Below, piece by piece: positions 1 to 8,700 of a stretch of DNA of 27,355 bases. The translations under genes were made by a program, and so were the position numbers. Below the pieces are notes generated by a model, which was not told the origin of the DNA, did not search any database, and saw only the letters and a program-made list of their open reading frames with translations. The stretch comes from Bacteroidetes bacterium UBA1952 (GTDB taxonomy: Bacteria > Bacteroidota > Bacteroidia > Chitinophagales > Chitinophagaceae), in the NCBI GenBank assembly GCA_002336725.1, contig DDEO01000223.1:1-27355 (forward strand). Reading direction: 5' to 3'. Position 1 is the stretch's first letter. Each line of letters starts with the position of its first letter.

Positions 1-132
1 GGCAAAATCTCGCAGAGACGCAGCGGCGCAGAGAAAAAGCTGCTGTTATCTCAGCCCGGTAAGCGGCTGTACAATTGGTCATACACCCGCAATGCCTGCC
101 GGGATTTACATCCCGCGACCCGACAAGTCGTT
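1..132. other. Intergenic edge of window
   Basis: No gene is supported here. The first 40 bases hold a short iterated motif built on CGCAGAGACGCAG and GGCGCAGAG, a type of low-complexity direct repeat often seen between genes. The rest lies downstream of the PspC gene, and no clear terminator hairpin is visible. Confidence 0.4.
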
Positions 133-951
133 TTAAAATACTCCCATCGCCGAATGCCGCAGACGGTCGGCCTGCTCCTCGCCACGGTGTGCGCGCGGCA
201 TCAACATCCAAAGCAGGATGTAGATGAGAATCAACGTTCCGGAAAGCGAACCGGTGATAAAGACGCTGCCAAACAGGTGCATAAACAACCCGTCGCCAAT
301 ACCAAAGACTACCGGCAGCAGGAAGATCATCCGAAATAGCCATGCCGGTTTGTTGAAAGCAGCGGCCAGCCCACCGCAAACACCGGCAATCCACTTGTCA
401 GTGCGGCTGCGGTAGAGGCGCGTTTTGCTTTGGCTTTCCAGCGGTGCTTCGGGCGTGATGGCCCAGACCAGCAGATAGCCGATGATGCCCCAGCCGGTAA
501 AGAACAGCAGCACCATCAACACCCGCACCAGCGTGGTGTTTAGCCCCAGATAATAGGCGATGCCCGAAGCAATGCCCGCCGTTGCCTTGTCGTTGCTGTT
601 GCGGTAGAATCCCCGGCGAGGCGGCGTTACGGGGCGGTCTTTCCTATTTTCAGGCATATTGCCGGGGGCAAAAGAGGTGCGCCCTGCGGGGCGGGTGAGG
701 TCTTCGATTTGGCCAATAGATGCGATGGCGGCTTCTACATCGGCTATCTGAACGGTGGGATGCCCTACCACAATGCGGGCGGAGAGCATTTCGGCAATGC
801 GGCTTTCGAGGTCGGCCACTACGCTTTCGCCGTTGGCGGTTTTGTCATAGAAGGTGCGCAGGCCGTTGAAATACTGCAACAGGCGGTGATAGGCAATTTC
901 TTCAATGGGGAACACCCGGCCCGCGAGGTTTACGCTGACGATCTTTTCCAT
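133..951 (-). CDS. PspC-domain membrane protein (short paralog)
   Basis: This 272-residue protein has the same architecture as the larger product encoded just upstream. An N-terminal region begins MEKIVSVNLAGRVFPIEE and has a predicted helical character. Two PspC-type segments follow: one near residues 112-168 (RRGFYRNSNDK, then hydrophobic stretches) and one near 179-255 (TRLYRSRTDKWIAGVCGGLA, then GSLSGTLILIYILLWMLMP). PspC domains are known from phage-shock and envelope-stress proteins that sit in the inner membrane. It is the last gene of a minus-strand operon, 24 bases after the large PspC gene, with the PadR regulator first. A role in envelope stress is inferred from the family. The ATG at 949-951 is supported by alignment of the N-terminus with its paralog. 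Confidence 0.9.
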   Translation of the reverse strand: MEKIVSVNLAGRVFPIEEIAYHRLLQYFNGLRTFYDKTANGESVVADLESRIAEMLSARIVVGHPTVQIADVEAAIASIGQIEDLTRPAGRTSFAPGNMPENRKDRPVTPPRRGFYRNSNDKATAGIASGIAYYLGLNTTLVRVLMVLLFFTGWGIIGYLLVWAITPEAPLESQSKTRLYRSRTDKWIAGVCGGLAAAFNKPAWLFRMIFLLPVVFGIGDGLFMHLFGSVFITGSLSGTLILIYILLWMLMPRAHRGEEQADRLRHSAMGVF

Positions 952-975
952 AAAAAGTCTTTTGGAAACAGGGTT

Positions 976-2922
976 TCAAATAATATGCCCGGAGGCTTCT
1001 GCGTCTTCGGTGTCGTCCCAGCTATCGTTGTCATCCGGCGTGGCAGCAGGCGCGTCTTCCACTCCATCGGCACGGTGCAGTTTGCCGTCAGCACCCATCG
1101 TGTACACCACGTTTACTTTGGGAGCATCGCGCCACAGGCGGCGATATTGCCAGCGTTTGCGGCCTCGTCGGTCGTAGTCGATATTGAAATCGGTTTGCGC
1201 AAAATAGTCGCCCAGAAGGGTGTTTTGCATAGAGCCGTCGAACTGCACTTTGCGGCCCACCGGGATCTGGAGTTCAATACCGAGCTGCTGCCCGCGAAAA
1301 TAATCGCGTTGCACGATGGCAAAGCCGGCAGGGAGCGAAAGGCTGCCCGGCATCTGCCCGGCGTTGGCCATCGGATAGAAAATATTTTCGGCCCGCTGCT
1401 GCGCCTCGGCCACGCTGCGGCCCCGGCTGCTGCGAACAATGGCCACGTGATATTGATTATCAGCAGACGGCATAATGCGCAAATCCATCCACGACGAACG
1501 CAGGGAGTCTTCATCCAAATCCAACCCCTTGAAATCGCCGCGAATGCCGGCCAGCGTGTTGCGATAGCGAACAGGCTCGCCCACGGCCCGAACCAGCAAA
1601 ATGCCGGAATCGGCCACGGGTACGGCCAGCGTTTGGCGCACTGTGGCTTCCCTCGCTACGCTTTTGCTCAGGCTCGATACGAGGAAGGCCAGCGTTACGA
1701 ACCCACACAACCACAGCAGGGTGAAGCCGAGCCGGGCAGTGCGCACGGCGGCGGGTGGCACAGGCAGCGTATTGCGCAAAATGGCGGTGAGTACCGACAA
1801 AAGCGGCATCCCCAGCAAGAGAATGACCGTGAGGAAAGATAGCGTTTTCTGCCGCGGCGACTCAAACAGATACAGATTGGCCATTTTAGAAAAATCGCCA
1901 AAGAAATAGCCCATCAGCAGCGCGAATAAAAGAGCGGCAACAAAGACGGCAAACCCCAGAAACACGGCCCGGAGAATGCGCCCGGCGGCAGACGTGCCGG
2001 TACGTGCCGCAGGCCCAAAGGCATTTCGGGCCTCCCTGCTCAGCCGGTCGGCGGCCTGCCGCGCTTCCTGAGAAAAACGTTGCGAACGGGTCTTGAAATC
2101 GTTGTTTACATTGTCGCGGATGGCGTTGAGGTCTATCTTCTCGCCCCGCAGTTCCATTTTCTGAAAATCGGTTTTGGCCAGCGGCAGCACTATCCACAGC
2201 AGGATATATATCAGCACCGCCGCGCCGGAGAGCGAGCCGAAGACAAAGAGGAAATTCCGGAAAATACCGGTTCCAAAAAGCAGCGGAAGGGCAAAGGCAA
2301 GCCGGAACACCCACGGGTCTTTGTCGAAATACGTTGCCAGTCCGCCGCAGACACCGCCAATCCATTTGTCTTCTTTGCTGCGATAGAGACGGCGGCCCCG
2401 GTAGGCGTTTTCTGCCGACTCCGGCACCAGAAACCACAGCGCCAGATACAGCACAACGCCGCTGCCCCAGCCGGCCAGCGCCAGCACGCCAAAGATGATG
2501 CGGACGAGTGCCGGATCTACATTGAAATAGCCCGCCAGTCCGGCACAAACGCCGCCGAGTACTTTGTCATTCGGATCACGAAAAAAACGGCGACGGCGGG
2601 GTGGGGCGGTGGTTTCGCGCGCGTCGGCACTGGCCTGCGGCCCGGTTTCTTCGCCCTCGGCTTCCCGGAAATCGGCCACACTGCCCAGTTGGGATTCTAC
2701 CCCGGCAATGTGCAGCGCGTTGATGGCCGGTGCGCCGAGGCGGATTTTAGCCGTCAGCAGTTCGGCCACGCGGCTCTCGATGTCGGTCAGGATTTCGTCG
2801 CCGCCTTCCTGGGTATGAAAATAAGTGCGCAGGCTGTCGAAATAAGCCTGCAACTGATTGTATGCGGTTTCCTCGATAGGCAGGATTTCTCCGGCGAGGT
2901 TGATGGTGATTATCTTTTCCAT
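976..2922 (-). CDS. PspC-domain membrane protein (long paralog)
   Basis: This 648-residue protein starts MEKIITINLAGEILPIEE, matching the start of its downstream paralog. A first PspC domain lies near residues 109-168 (RRRFFRDPNDKVLGGVCAGLA) and a second near 178-248 (YRSKEDKWIGGVCGGLATYF). A charged linker follows, then several hydrophobic membrane segments (about 318-340, 358-378 and 395-418). The C-terminal domain of roughly 220 residues is predicted to lie outside the membrane and ends in an acidic tail. Bacteroidota commonly encode such long PspC proteins next to a PadR regulator. The gene starts 46 bases after the PadR stop, so co-transcription is very likely. The exact biochemical role is unknown; envelope-stress sensing or protection is inferred from the domain. 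Confidence 0.92.
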   Translation of the reverse strand: MEKIITINLAGEILPIEETAYNQLQAYFDSLRTYFHTQEGGDEILTDIESRVAELLTAKIRLGAPAINALHIAGVESQLGSVADFREAEGEETGPQASADARETTAPPRRRRFFRDPNDKVLGGVCAGLAGYFNVDPALVRIIFGVLALAGWGSGVVLYLALWFLVPESAENAYRGRRLYRSKEDKWIGGVCGGLATYFDKDPWVFRLAFALPLLFGTGIFRNFLFVFGSLSGAAVLIYILLWIVLPLAKTDFQKMELRGEKIDLNAIRDNVNNDFKTRSQRFSQEARQAADRLSREARNAFGPAARTGTSAAGRILRAVFLGFAVFVAALLFALLMGYFFGDFSKMANLYLFESPRQKTLSFLTVILLLGMPLLSVLTAILRNTLPVPPAAVRTARLGFTLLWLCGFVTLAFLVSSLSKSVAREATVRQTLAVPVADSGILLVRAVGEPVRYRNTLAGIRGDFKGLDLDEDSLRSSWMDLRIMPSADNQYHVAIVRSSRGRSVAEAQQRAENIFYPMANAGQMPGSLSLPAGFAIVQRDYFRGQQLGIELQIPVGRKVQFDGSMQNTLLGDYFAQTDFNIDYDRRGRKRWQYRRLWRDAPKVNVVYTMGADGKLHRADGVEDAPAATPDDNDSWDDTEDAEASGHII

Positions 2923-2968
2923 AATTGCGAAAAGGATTGGGAGTGCGGTTGGGGAAAAGCGGGCTGCT

Positions 2969-3295
2969 TTAAGGAGTAATGATGCGGGTTACGGCGGCGG
3001 AAAGCTCCTGCCAGGTAGCAAGCATTTCCTGATAATAGCGTTCGCCGGCTTCGGTAAGCGAGAAGTATTTGCGCGGCGGCCCGCTGCTGCTTTCTACCCA
3101 GCGATAGGCCAGCACACCGGCGTTTTTGAGTCGGGTAAGCAGCGGATAGAGCGTGCCTTCCAGCACCGTGAGGTTGGCGGCGCGCATCTGCTCCACGATT
3201 TCTGCCGGATAGACCTCGCCGCGCCGGATGACGGAGAGAATACAGAATTCGTGAATGCCCTTGCGCATCTGCGCCTGAATGTTTTCGGTGTTCAT
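2969..3295 (-). CDS. PadR-family transcriptional regulator
   Basis: The 108-residue product begins MNTENIQAQMRKGIHEFCIL. This is the usual start of the short PadR type: a winged-helix domain with VYPAEIVEQMRAANLTVLEGTLYPLLTRLKNAGVLAYRWVES and a C-terminal helix around residues 79-105 for dimerisation. An upstream TTG at 3391 in the same frame would add 32 unrelated, proline-rich residues and would overlap the promoter, so the ATG at 3293-3295 is preferred. It is the first gene of the operon with the two PspC genes. PadR proteins are normally local repressors, so autoregulation of the operon through the inverted repeat in its promoter is likely. Confidence 0.92.
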   Translation of the reverse strand: MNTENIQAQMRKGIHEFCILSVIRRGEVYPAEIVEQMRAANLTVLEGTLYPLLTRLKNAGVLAYRWVESSSGPPRKYFSLTEAGERYYQEMLATWQELSAAVTRIITP

Positions 3296-3376
3296 AAGAG
3301 CTTGAGGTCGTTGAAAACTGCCGGGCGGCGGTGGATAAAGAAAATTGCAGCCCGTTACTTTTAGAACCTTGCGTTG

Positions 3377-3408
3377 CAAAGATAAGTACAATGGAAGGTA
3401 CTATGCAA
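3377..3408 (-). promoter_or_regulatory. Promoter of padR-pspC operon with embedded operator
   Basis: Read on the minus strand, a TTG box (plus-strand 3406-3408) is followed 21 bases later by TATCTTTG (plus-strand 3377-3384), a full match to the Bacteroidota -33/-7 consensus TTG-N17-23-TAnnTTTG. The 21-base spacer holds the inverted repeat AGTAC-N8-GTACT at 3385-3402. A repressor bound there would block RNA polymerase. That the bound protein is the PadR regulator is inferred from adjacency. Confidence 0.7.
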
Positions 3409-3510
3409 TACAAAGTAGCGTTTTGAGGATACAGATTTTGGAGCGCACAATTCTCCGCGCCTGCCGGGGGCTTTCGGAAAGGGGCCTGGGGGGATGGAGA
3501 AAGGGGTATT

Positions 3511-3541
3511 TTTCCGGAAAATTTCCAGGAATTTCCGGAAA
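3511..3541. repeat. Two TTTCCGGAAA palindromes in the lepB upstream region
   Basis: Exact 10-base palindromes lie at 3511-3520 and 3532-3541. A one-base variant, TTTCCAGGAA, lies between them. They belong to a family of motif copies found all over the window, including inside genes. Confidence 0.9.
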
Positions 3542-3634
3542 TCCAATGGGCGGTGGCGGGCCGGGGCTTCTCTTAAGACACACGCTGCCCGGCCACTATT
3601 TTCGCCTTAACATTCATCTCTCATTTGTCCGCTC

Positions 3635-3642
3635 TATTTTTG
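3635..3642 (+). promoter_or_regulatory. Candidate -7 element of lepB
   Basis: TATTTTTG matches TAnnTTTG and lies 21 bases before the lepB ATG. No convincing TTG box was seen at the usual distance. The element implies transcription starts near 3646-3649, which would exclude the upstream TTG codon at 3625 as the lepB start. Confidence 0.45.
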
Positions 3643-3663
3643 AAACTCCAACGGCGGTATTCA

Positions 3664-4899
3664 ATGGCTATTCCTTTCCTGAGAAAAACGACAACGACCA
3701 CGACCACAACGACCGATTCGCCAACCGGCGAAGGGCCGAAAAAAACGGTGGTAAAGAAGAAAAAGCCGGTGTGGCGGGAGTGGCTCGATGCTGCTCTTTT
3801 TGCCATTGTAGCCGCCACGCTCATCCGGATGTTTCTGGTGGAAGCCTATACCATCCCGACCGGCTCTATGGAAGGCTCGCTGCTGGTAAACGACTTTCTG
3901 TTTGTCAGCAAGCTGTCTTATGGGCCGCGCCTGCCGATGACACCGCTGGCCGTGCCGCTCGTTCACAACACGATGCCCGTTACCGGCGGCAAGAGTTATA
4001 CAGAGGCCGTGAAATGGAAATACCGCCGCCTGCCGGGCTTTGGCAAGGTGGAGCGCAATGATGTAGTGGTTTTTAACTTCCCCAACGGCGACACGATTAT
4101 CCGCGAATATCCCGATCAGGATTATTATCAGTTTGTGAGGGCCTATGGGCGCGAGGCCGTCCACAGCCAGTTTCATGTGATGACGCGCCCGGTGGATAAA
4201 AAAGAGAATTACATCAAACGCTGCGTGGGCATTCCGGGCGATGTGATAGCCGTTCGCGACGGGCAGTTGTTTGTCAATAATCAGCCGGGGCCGAATCTTC
4301 CCAAAAGCAAGACTACTTTTTATGTAAAAGGCCGGGCATTAGGCTATGATTTTATGGAAGAAAACGAGATCCGGCCCGATGAAATGATGCAGCAAAGAGC
4401 CGATACTTTCTTCTATTCTTTTGAATGGGATCAGCTGGAGATGGTGAAGGCAGCCGTGCAGGGCGCACCGGTGGGGCCGTATTTCTACCCGGCCAATTCC
4501 GGCGCAGAATATGTTTTCCCGTATGACCCGGCTTATGCGGGCTGGAACCGCGATCAATATGGCCCGATTCGCATCCCAAAGGCTGGAACAACAGTTGCAA
4601 TCAACAATAGCAATATTGCCTTCTATCGCCGCATCATTGCCAACTACGAAGGCAACACGTTGCAGGAAACGCCGACGGGCATTTTCATTAACGGGCAGCC
4701 GGCCGGCAGCTACACCTTTAAGCAGGATTATTACTGGATGATGGGCGACAACCGCCACAACTCGCTCGACAGTCGCTACTGGGGTTTTGTGCCCGAGGAT
4801 CACATCGTGGGCAAAGCGTGGTTTGTATGGCTTTCGTATGGCAAAGACGGCATTCGCTGGAGCCGCCTGCTGCGGGGCATCAAGACGCTGGAGAAATAA
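3664..4899 (+). CDS. lepB: Signal peptidase I
   Basis: This 411-residue S26-family peptidase cleaves signal peptides from exported proteins on the outer face of the inner membrane. The N-terminus is a cytoplasmic tail with nine consecutive threonines (residues 9-17) and a lysine-rich stretch (26-34), followed by one membrane anchor (about 38-59). The catalytic serine is Ser68 in TIPTGSMEGSLL and the general-base lysine is Lys185 in YIKRCVGIPGD. The conserved GDNRHNSLDSRYWGFV box is near the C-terminus. The protein is longer than the E. coli enzyme because of extra sequence between the dyad and the C-terminal box, which is common in Bacteroidota. The ATG at 3664 is preferred over an in-frame TTG at 3625 that lies upstream of the likely transcription start. 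A cytochrome c gene follows after 11 bases. Confidence 0.95.
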   Translation: MAIPFLRKTTTTTTTTTDSPTGEGPKKTVVKKKKPVWREWLDAALFAIVAATLIRMFLVEAYTIPTGSMEGSLLVNDFLFVSKLSYGPRLPMTPLAVPLVHNTMPVTGGKSYTEAVKWKYRRLPGFGKVERNDVVVFNFPNGDTIIREYPDQDYYQFVRAYGREAVHSQFHVMTRPVDKKENYIKRCVGIPGDVIAVRDGQLFVNNQPGPNLPKSKTTFYVKGRALGYDFMEENEIRPDEMMQQRADTFFYSFEWDQLEMVKAAVQGAPVGPYFYPANSGAEYVFPYDPAYAGWNRDQYGPIRIPKAGTTVAINNSNIAFYRRIIANYEGNTLQETPTGIFINGQPAGSYTFKQDYYWMMGDNRHNSLDSRYWGFVPEDHIVGKAWFVWLSYGKDGIRWSRLLRGIKTLEK

Positions 4900-4910
4900 T
4901 ACTGTTTTTA

Positions 4911-5297
4911 ATGAAAAAATATCTGATGGGTCTTTTTGCGCTGGTTGCTCTGCTGCCGGCAGCCTGCACCAATAGCCGCGAAGACAATCCGGGATTTAGC
5001 CGCGAAAGCACCGCAGGCACCAACGGCAAACCCGATGGACAAGCACTCTTTGTGCAGAATTGCGCGGTGTGTCATCAGAAGGAGCGCGATGCGGTAGGCC
5101 CCGCGCTGAAGGGCGTATTGGAGCGGTGGAACGGTGACAGGAGCCGGTTGTATGCCTTTATCCGCGACAACGAAGCGGCGATTGCCCAGGGCGACCCGCG
5201 CGCCGTGGAGGTGAAGAATAAATGGAAAGGAGCGATGCCGGCCTTTCCGCAGCTCACCGATGCGCAGATAGAGGCCATTGTGAATCATGTGGAATAA
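4911..5297 (+). CDS. Lipoprotein c-type cytochrome
   Basis: The 128-residue product starts MKKYLMGLFALVALLPAAC. It has a signal peptide with a lipobox, predicting lipidation at Cys19 and attachment to a membrane on the outer side. The heme-binding motif is CAVCH (residues 51-55), followed by GPALKGV. The likely distal heme ligand is Met109 in GAMPAFPQLTDAQ. This is the class I monoheme cytochrome c pattern, and it ends shortly after the last helix (IEAIVNHVE). The gene starts 11 bases after lepB and is probably co-transcribed. Electron transfer is known for the family; its partner cannot be told from the window. Confidence 0.92.
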   Translation: MKKYLMGLFALVALLPAACTNSREDNPGFSRESTAGTNGKPDGQALFVQNCAVCHQKERDAVGPALKGVLERWNGDRSRLYAFIRDNEAAIAQGDPRAVEVKNKWKGAMPAFPQLTDAQIEAIVNHVE

Positions 5298-5366
5298 TCC
5301 AATGCGGCGGCTTCGGCAGACGGGTTGGGCGACGGCAGTATTTTCCGGAAATAAAAAACTTGCCGG

Positions 5367-5394
5367 GCGCAGGCGCATGAATGCGTAGCTGCGC
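5367..5394. terminator. Hairpin after the cytochrome c gene, possible terminator
   Basis: Arms GCGCAG (5367-5372) and CTGCGC (5389-5394) pair, with a second stem CGCAT/ATGCG (5374-5378 and 5381-5385) and a two-base loop. No U-tract follows, so termination is uncertain. Confidence 0.35.
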
Positions 5395-5713
5395 TCGGGG
5401 GAAGGTTTGAGGGCATAAAGATTCTGTTTTTAGCCGGACAGCACAATAAATTTTTGTTAAAAAAGTGATTTTGCACAATTTATTAATTGTATTTTTATTT
5501 GCTTCCTTTCAAGGCGCAATGTTCTTTTTGTAGAGACCTATATCTCTGAATATCAATGCTTCGTCCGTGCCTTTGCCGGAAATTTTTCATTTTTAGAAAA
5601 ATAGATTTGGGTGTCAGGCAGAAATATGGGCCTTTGTTGTTGCCCTGAACAATATATACACGCTTGTACTATTTCAAAATTTTGTTTTAGTCTTTTACTT
5701 TGTGGCCGTCCCC

Positions 5714-5735
5714 CCTGCTAGCGCAGGTATTTTTT
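5714..5735 (+). promoter_or_regulatory. Small hairpin plus T-run in the leader of the giant gene
   Basis: CCTGC-TAGC-GCAGG (5714-5727) is followed by TA and six T residues (5730-5735), about 50 bases before the start codon. It has the shape of a weak intrinsic terminator or attenuator. The stem is only 5 bp, so the role is a guess. Confidence 0.3.
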
Positions 5736-5784
5736 AGGGGTCATTTATCGCGTTCTCTCTTTTTGTTAAAAATATTTTTCATAC

Positions 5785-8700
5785 ATGAAAAAAGCGCTAC
5801 TTAGTATCAGGCGGCTGCTGATTCCGCTCCTTTTTACGGGGGCTGGTTTCGTGCAGCACGCGACGGCGCAGAACTGCACCGTCAATGCAGGCATTCCGCA
5901 GACCATCTGCATCCAGAATCCGCTGGTATTGACAGGTACGGAAAATGGTCTTTTTACGGGCGGCAACAATTACCGCTGGGATAAAATTTCCGGTCCGAGC
6001 GCCGTCATCACCAACACCACCGCCGCTTCTACGGGCGTAACCAATCTGTCGGCGGGGGTTTATACCTTTCGCCTTTCGGCACTTTGCCAGGATGGTGTGC
6101 GGGCAAATAACGACGTTCAGGTTACCGTTGTAAAAGACGTTACCCTGCCCGATGCCGGTCCTGATCAAACGGTTTGTGTGGCCAATACGGCCAATCCTTT
6201 GCAGTTGGCGGCCAATGCGCCTGCTGCGGGCGAAACGGCCTTCTGGACGGCCATTCCTTCTACCAATGCTGTTTTTAGCAGCGTTAGTAGTCCTACGGCC
6301 ACCTTCAAGGGGGATCCCGGAACGGTTTATACCCTTGTCTGGACGATTAAAAACGCTTACTGCATCCGGACGGATACGGCTATTGTGTCGTTGACTGCCG
6401 GGAATGCTGTAGTGGATGCGGGAGTCAGCAAGGTGCTTAACTGTAACGGGAGTTCTGCAAGTCTTTCCGGATCCAACCCCGGTCTGCCTCCTCAAAGCGG
6501 CTTGTGGAGCATTGTTTCCGGCCCTGCGGGTGCTACGTTCTCCAATGCTACCTCTGCCGGTACGTCTATCAACAATCTGGTTCCCGGAACTTATATCCTG
6601 AAATGGGAAGTTTCCGGCCCTTGCGTAAGCGGCTGGGATACGATGCAGATTGTGGTTCAGAATACCAACTCGTCGCCCAATACCGGCGGCAGTACTTCAC
6701 TGGCTCCTTTTTGCTCCGGTCAGGGGAATACTTCTGTTGTGCTGACGGCCCCAAGCCCGGCTGCCAACGTAGTTTCTATGGCCTGGACACAGCTTAGCGG
6801 CCCGACTACGGCTACGCTGAGTACACCGAATTCAAATTCTACGACCGTAAGCGGCCTGAACGGCACCGGAACCTATGTCTTTCGGTATTCCGCGAGCAAT
6901 GGGGGCTGTTCTTCTTCGTCAAATTACACCTTTGTGTATGCGCAAGAGGTAACCAATCTGCCCGACATTGCGCCTCAGTCGCTGCCTTGTGGCGCTACGT
7001 CCACCACCGTGCCTGTTTCTTATAGCTATGGCGGCAGCACCAACTCAACCGGTTTGAGCCGCTCGGCTACCATTTTGTCTCAGCCCACAGGTGCCAATGC
7101 AAGTGCTACGCTTTCGCAAAGCACGCCGGGCAACGAGCAGTGGTCGGTTCAGAACATGACCAAAACAGGTCAGTATGTCGTTCGGTTCACCTGGAGTACG
7201 CCTTGCGGCAGTGCTTCCCGCGAAGCTACTTTTTATACTTCCTTCCCGGCAGGTGCCGTGAATGCAGGCTCCGACCCTGTTATTCCCTGTAATGTGATGC
7301 AGACGAATATGTCGGGCAATCCGCCTCCGGCACCTGTGGTAGGCACCTGGAGCCAGGTGAGCGGCCCCAATCAGGCCAATATTACCCAGCCCAACAACCC
7401 GGGCAGTCTGATGTCGGGGTTAATTCCGGGAACCTATGTATTCCGCTGGCAGTTGTCTTCCGGCGATGCTTGTCTGGCACCGAGCGATGATGCCGTTGCC
7501 GTTGTTTCCTCGGCAAGTGTGGTTGCGGCCGCAGCAGGCCCAGACCGGACGGATTGTAATGTGTTTCCGGTAAAACTTTCCGGAAATATGCCGGGGCCTA
7601 CCCAAAAAGGTCTGTGGACGGTTATTCCGGCAGCGGGAACCATCGCCGACCCCACTTCTCCGGTTACGACGGTAACCGGTCTGGCGGCCAACACGACCTA
7701 TAAGTTTGTCTGGAAGATTTACAATGTTTGTGCGTCTTCAACGGATACCATAAAAATCACGACCGGCAATAGCGGAACCCAAATCATTCCAAACGCGGGT
7801 GCGGATCAGTGCAAGCCCTCCGGAACGACTTCTTTCCCGCTTGCCGGCTCTGCGCCGGGCGTTACCCTGCCGAAGTGGATTGCGCTTGACGGCGGCACGA
7901 TTGCCAACGCCAACAATCAGAACACAACTGTAACGGTTTCCGGAAATGGTTCTTACCGTTTTGTTTATCAGCTCACTTATCCGGGCTGCGACACGGCAAC
8001 CGACACGATGGTGGTGCAGATTTCTCCGGCGGCTACAGTAGCCAATGCCGGCCCCGACCAGAGCATTTGTATGAGCGGTGTGCCGGCCACGGCAAACCTC
8101 AGCGGCAATACGCCGACGCAGGGAACACCGGTTTGGAGCCTGATTAATGGTCTGACCTCGGCTGTTATCGGCAATCCCAATACGCCGAATACGACCGCGA
8201 CAAACTTGTATCCGGGCGTTTATTTCTTTGAATATAAAATTGACAATGGTATTTGTGCGGCCAGCCGCGATACCGTGCGCCTGAATCTGGGTGTGCCGCC
8301 AAGTCAGGCTGTTGCTTCTACAAGCACGCCTTCTTTCTGTAATGCCAACAGCGGCAATATTGTGCTTAGTGCCGTTGCCCCGACGGTAGGTACAGGAACC
8401 TGGACTGTTCTTTCGGCACCGCCCTATGCGCCTGGTTCTATTGTTATCAACAATGCCGCCACGCCCAATGCAACGGTTGATGTCTCTAATCTGGTAACCG
8501 GAACCTATAAGTTTCGTTATACGGTATCCAACGGGACGACGTGCGCTTCATCAGTAGATTCGGTAACCGTTTCCGTCATCCGTCCGGCTTCTTCCATCGG
8601 CACCAGCACCGTGAATCTGTGTAATGTTTCTGTTACACAACTCAACGGTGCGCCCAACACCAACGGCACCTGGAGTGTAACCTCCATTCCTTCCGGTGCG

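Larger units (their letters stand above)
5298..5784. other. Long leader/intergenic region before the giant surface protein
   Basis: No gene is seen in these 487 bases. The first part holds one TTTCCGGAAA copy (5342-5351) and a hairpin at 5367-5394 (GCGCAG/CTGCGC outer arms, CGCAT/ATGCG inner arms). The rest is AT-rich. TAGATTTG at 5602-5609 matches the Bacteroidota -7 box and could start a transcript with a leader of about 170 bases, but a TTG at the right spacing is missing. Confidence 0.5.

Noticed and set aside
709..1842. A 377-codon plus-strand frame across the PspC genes
   Set aside because: It overlaps two well-supported PspC genes on the other strand and shows no family signature.
3625..3663. 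Upstream TTG start for signal peptidase I
   Set aside because: A -7 promoter box at 3635-3642 lies inside that extension, so the ATG at 3664 is more likely.
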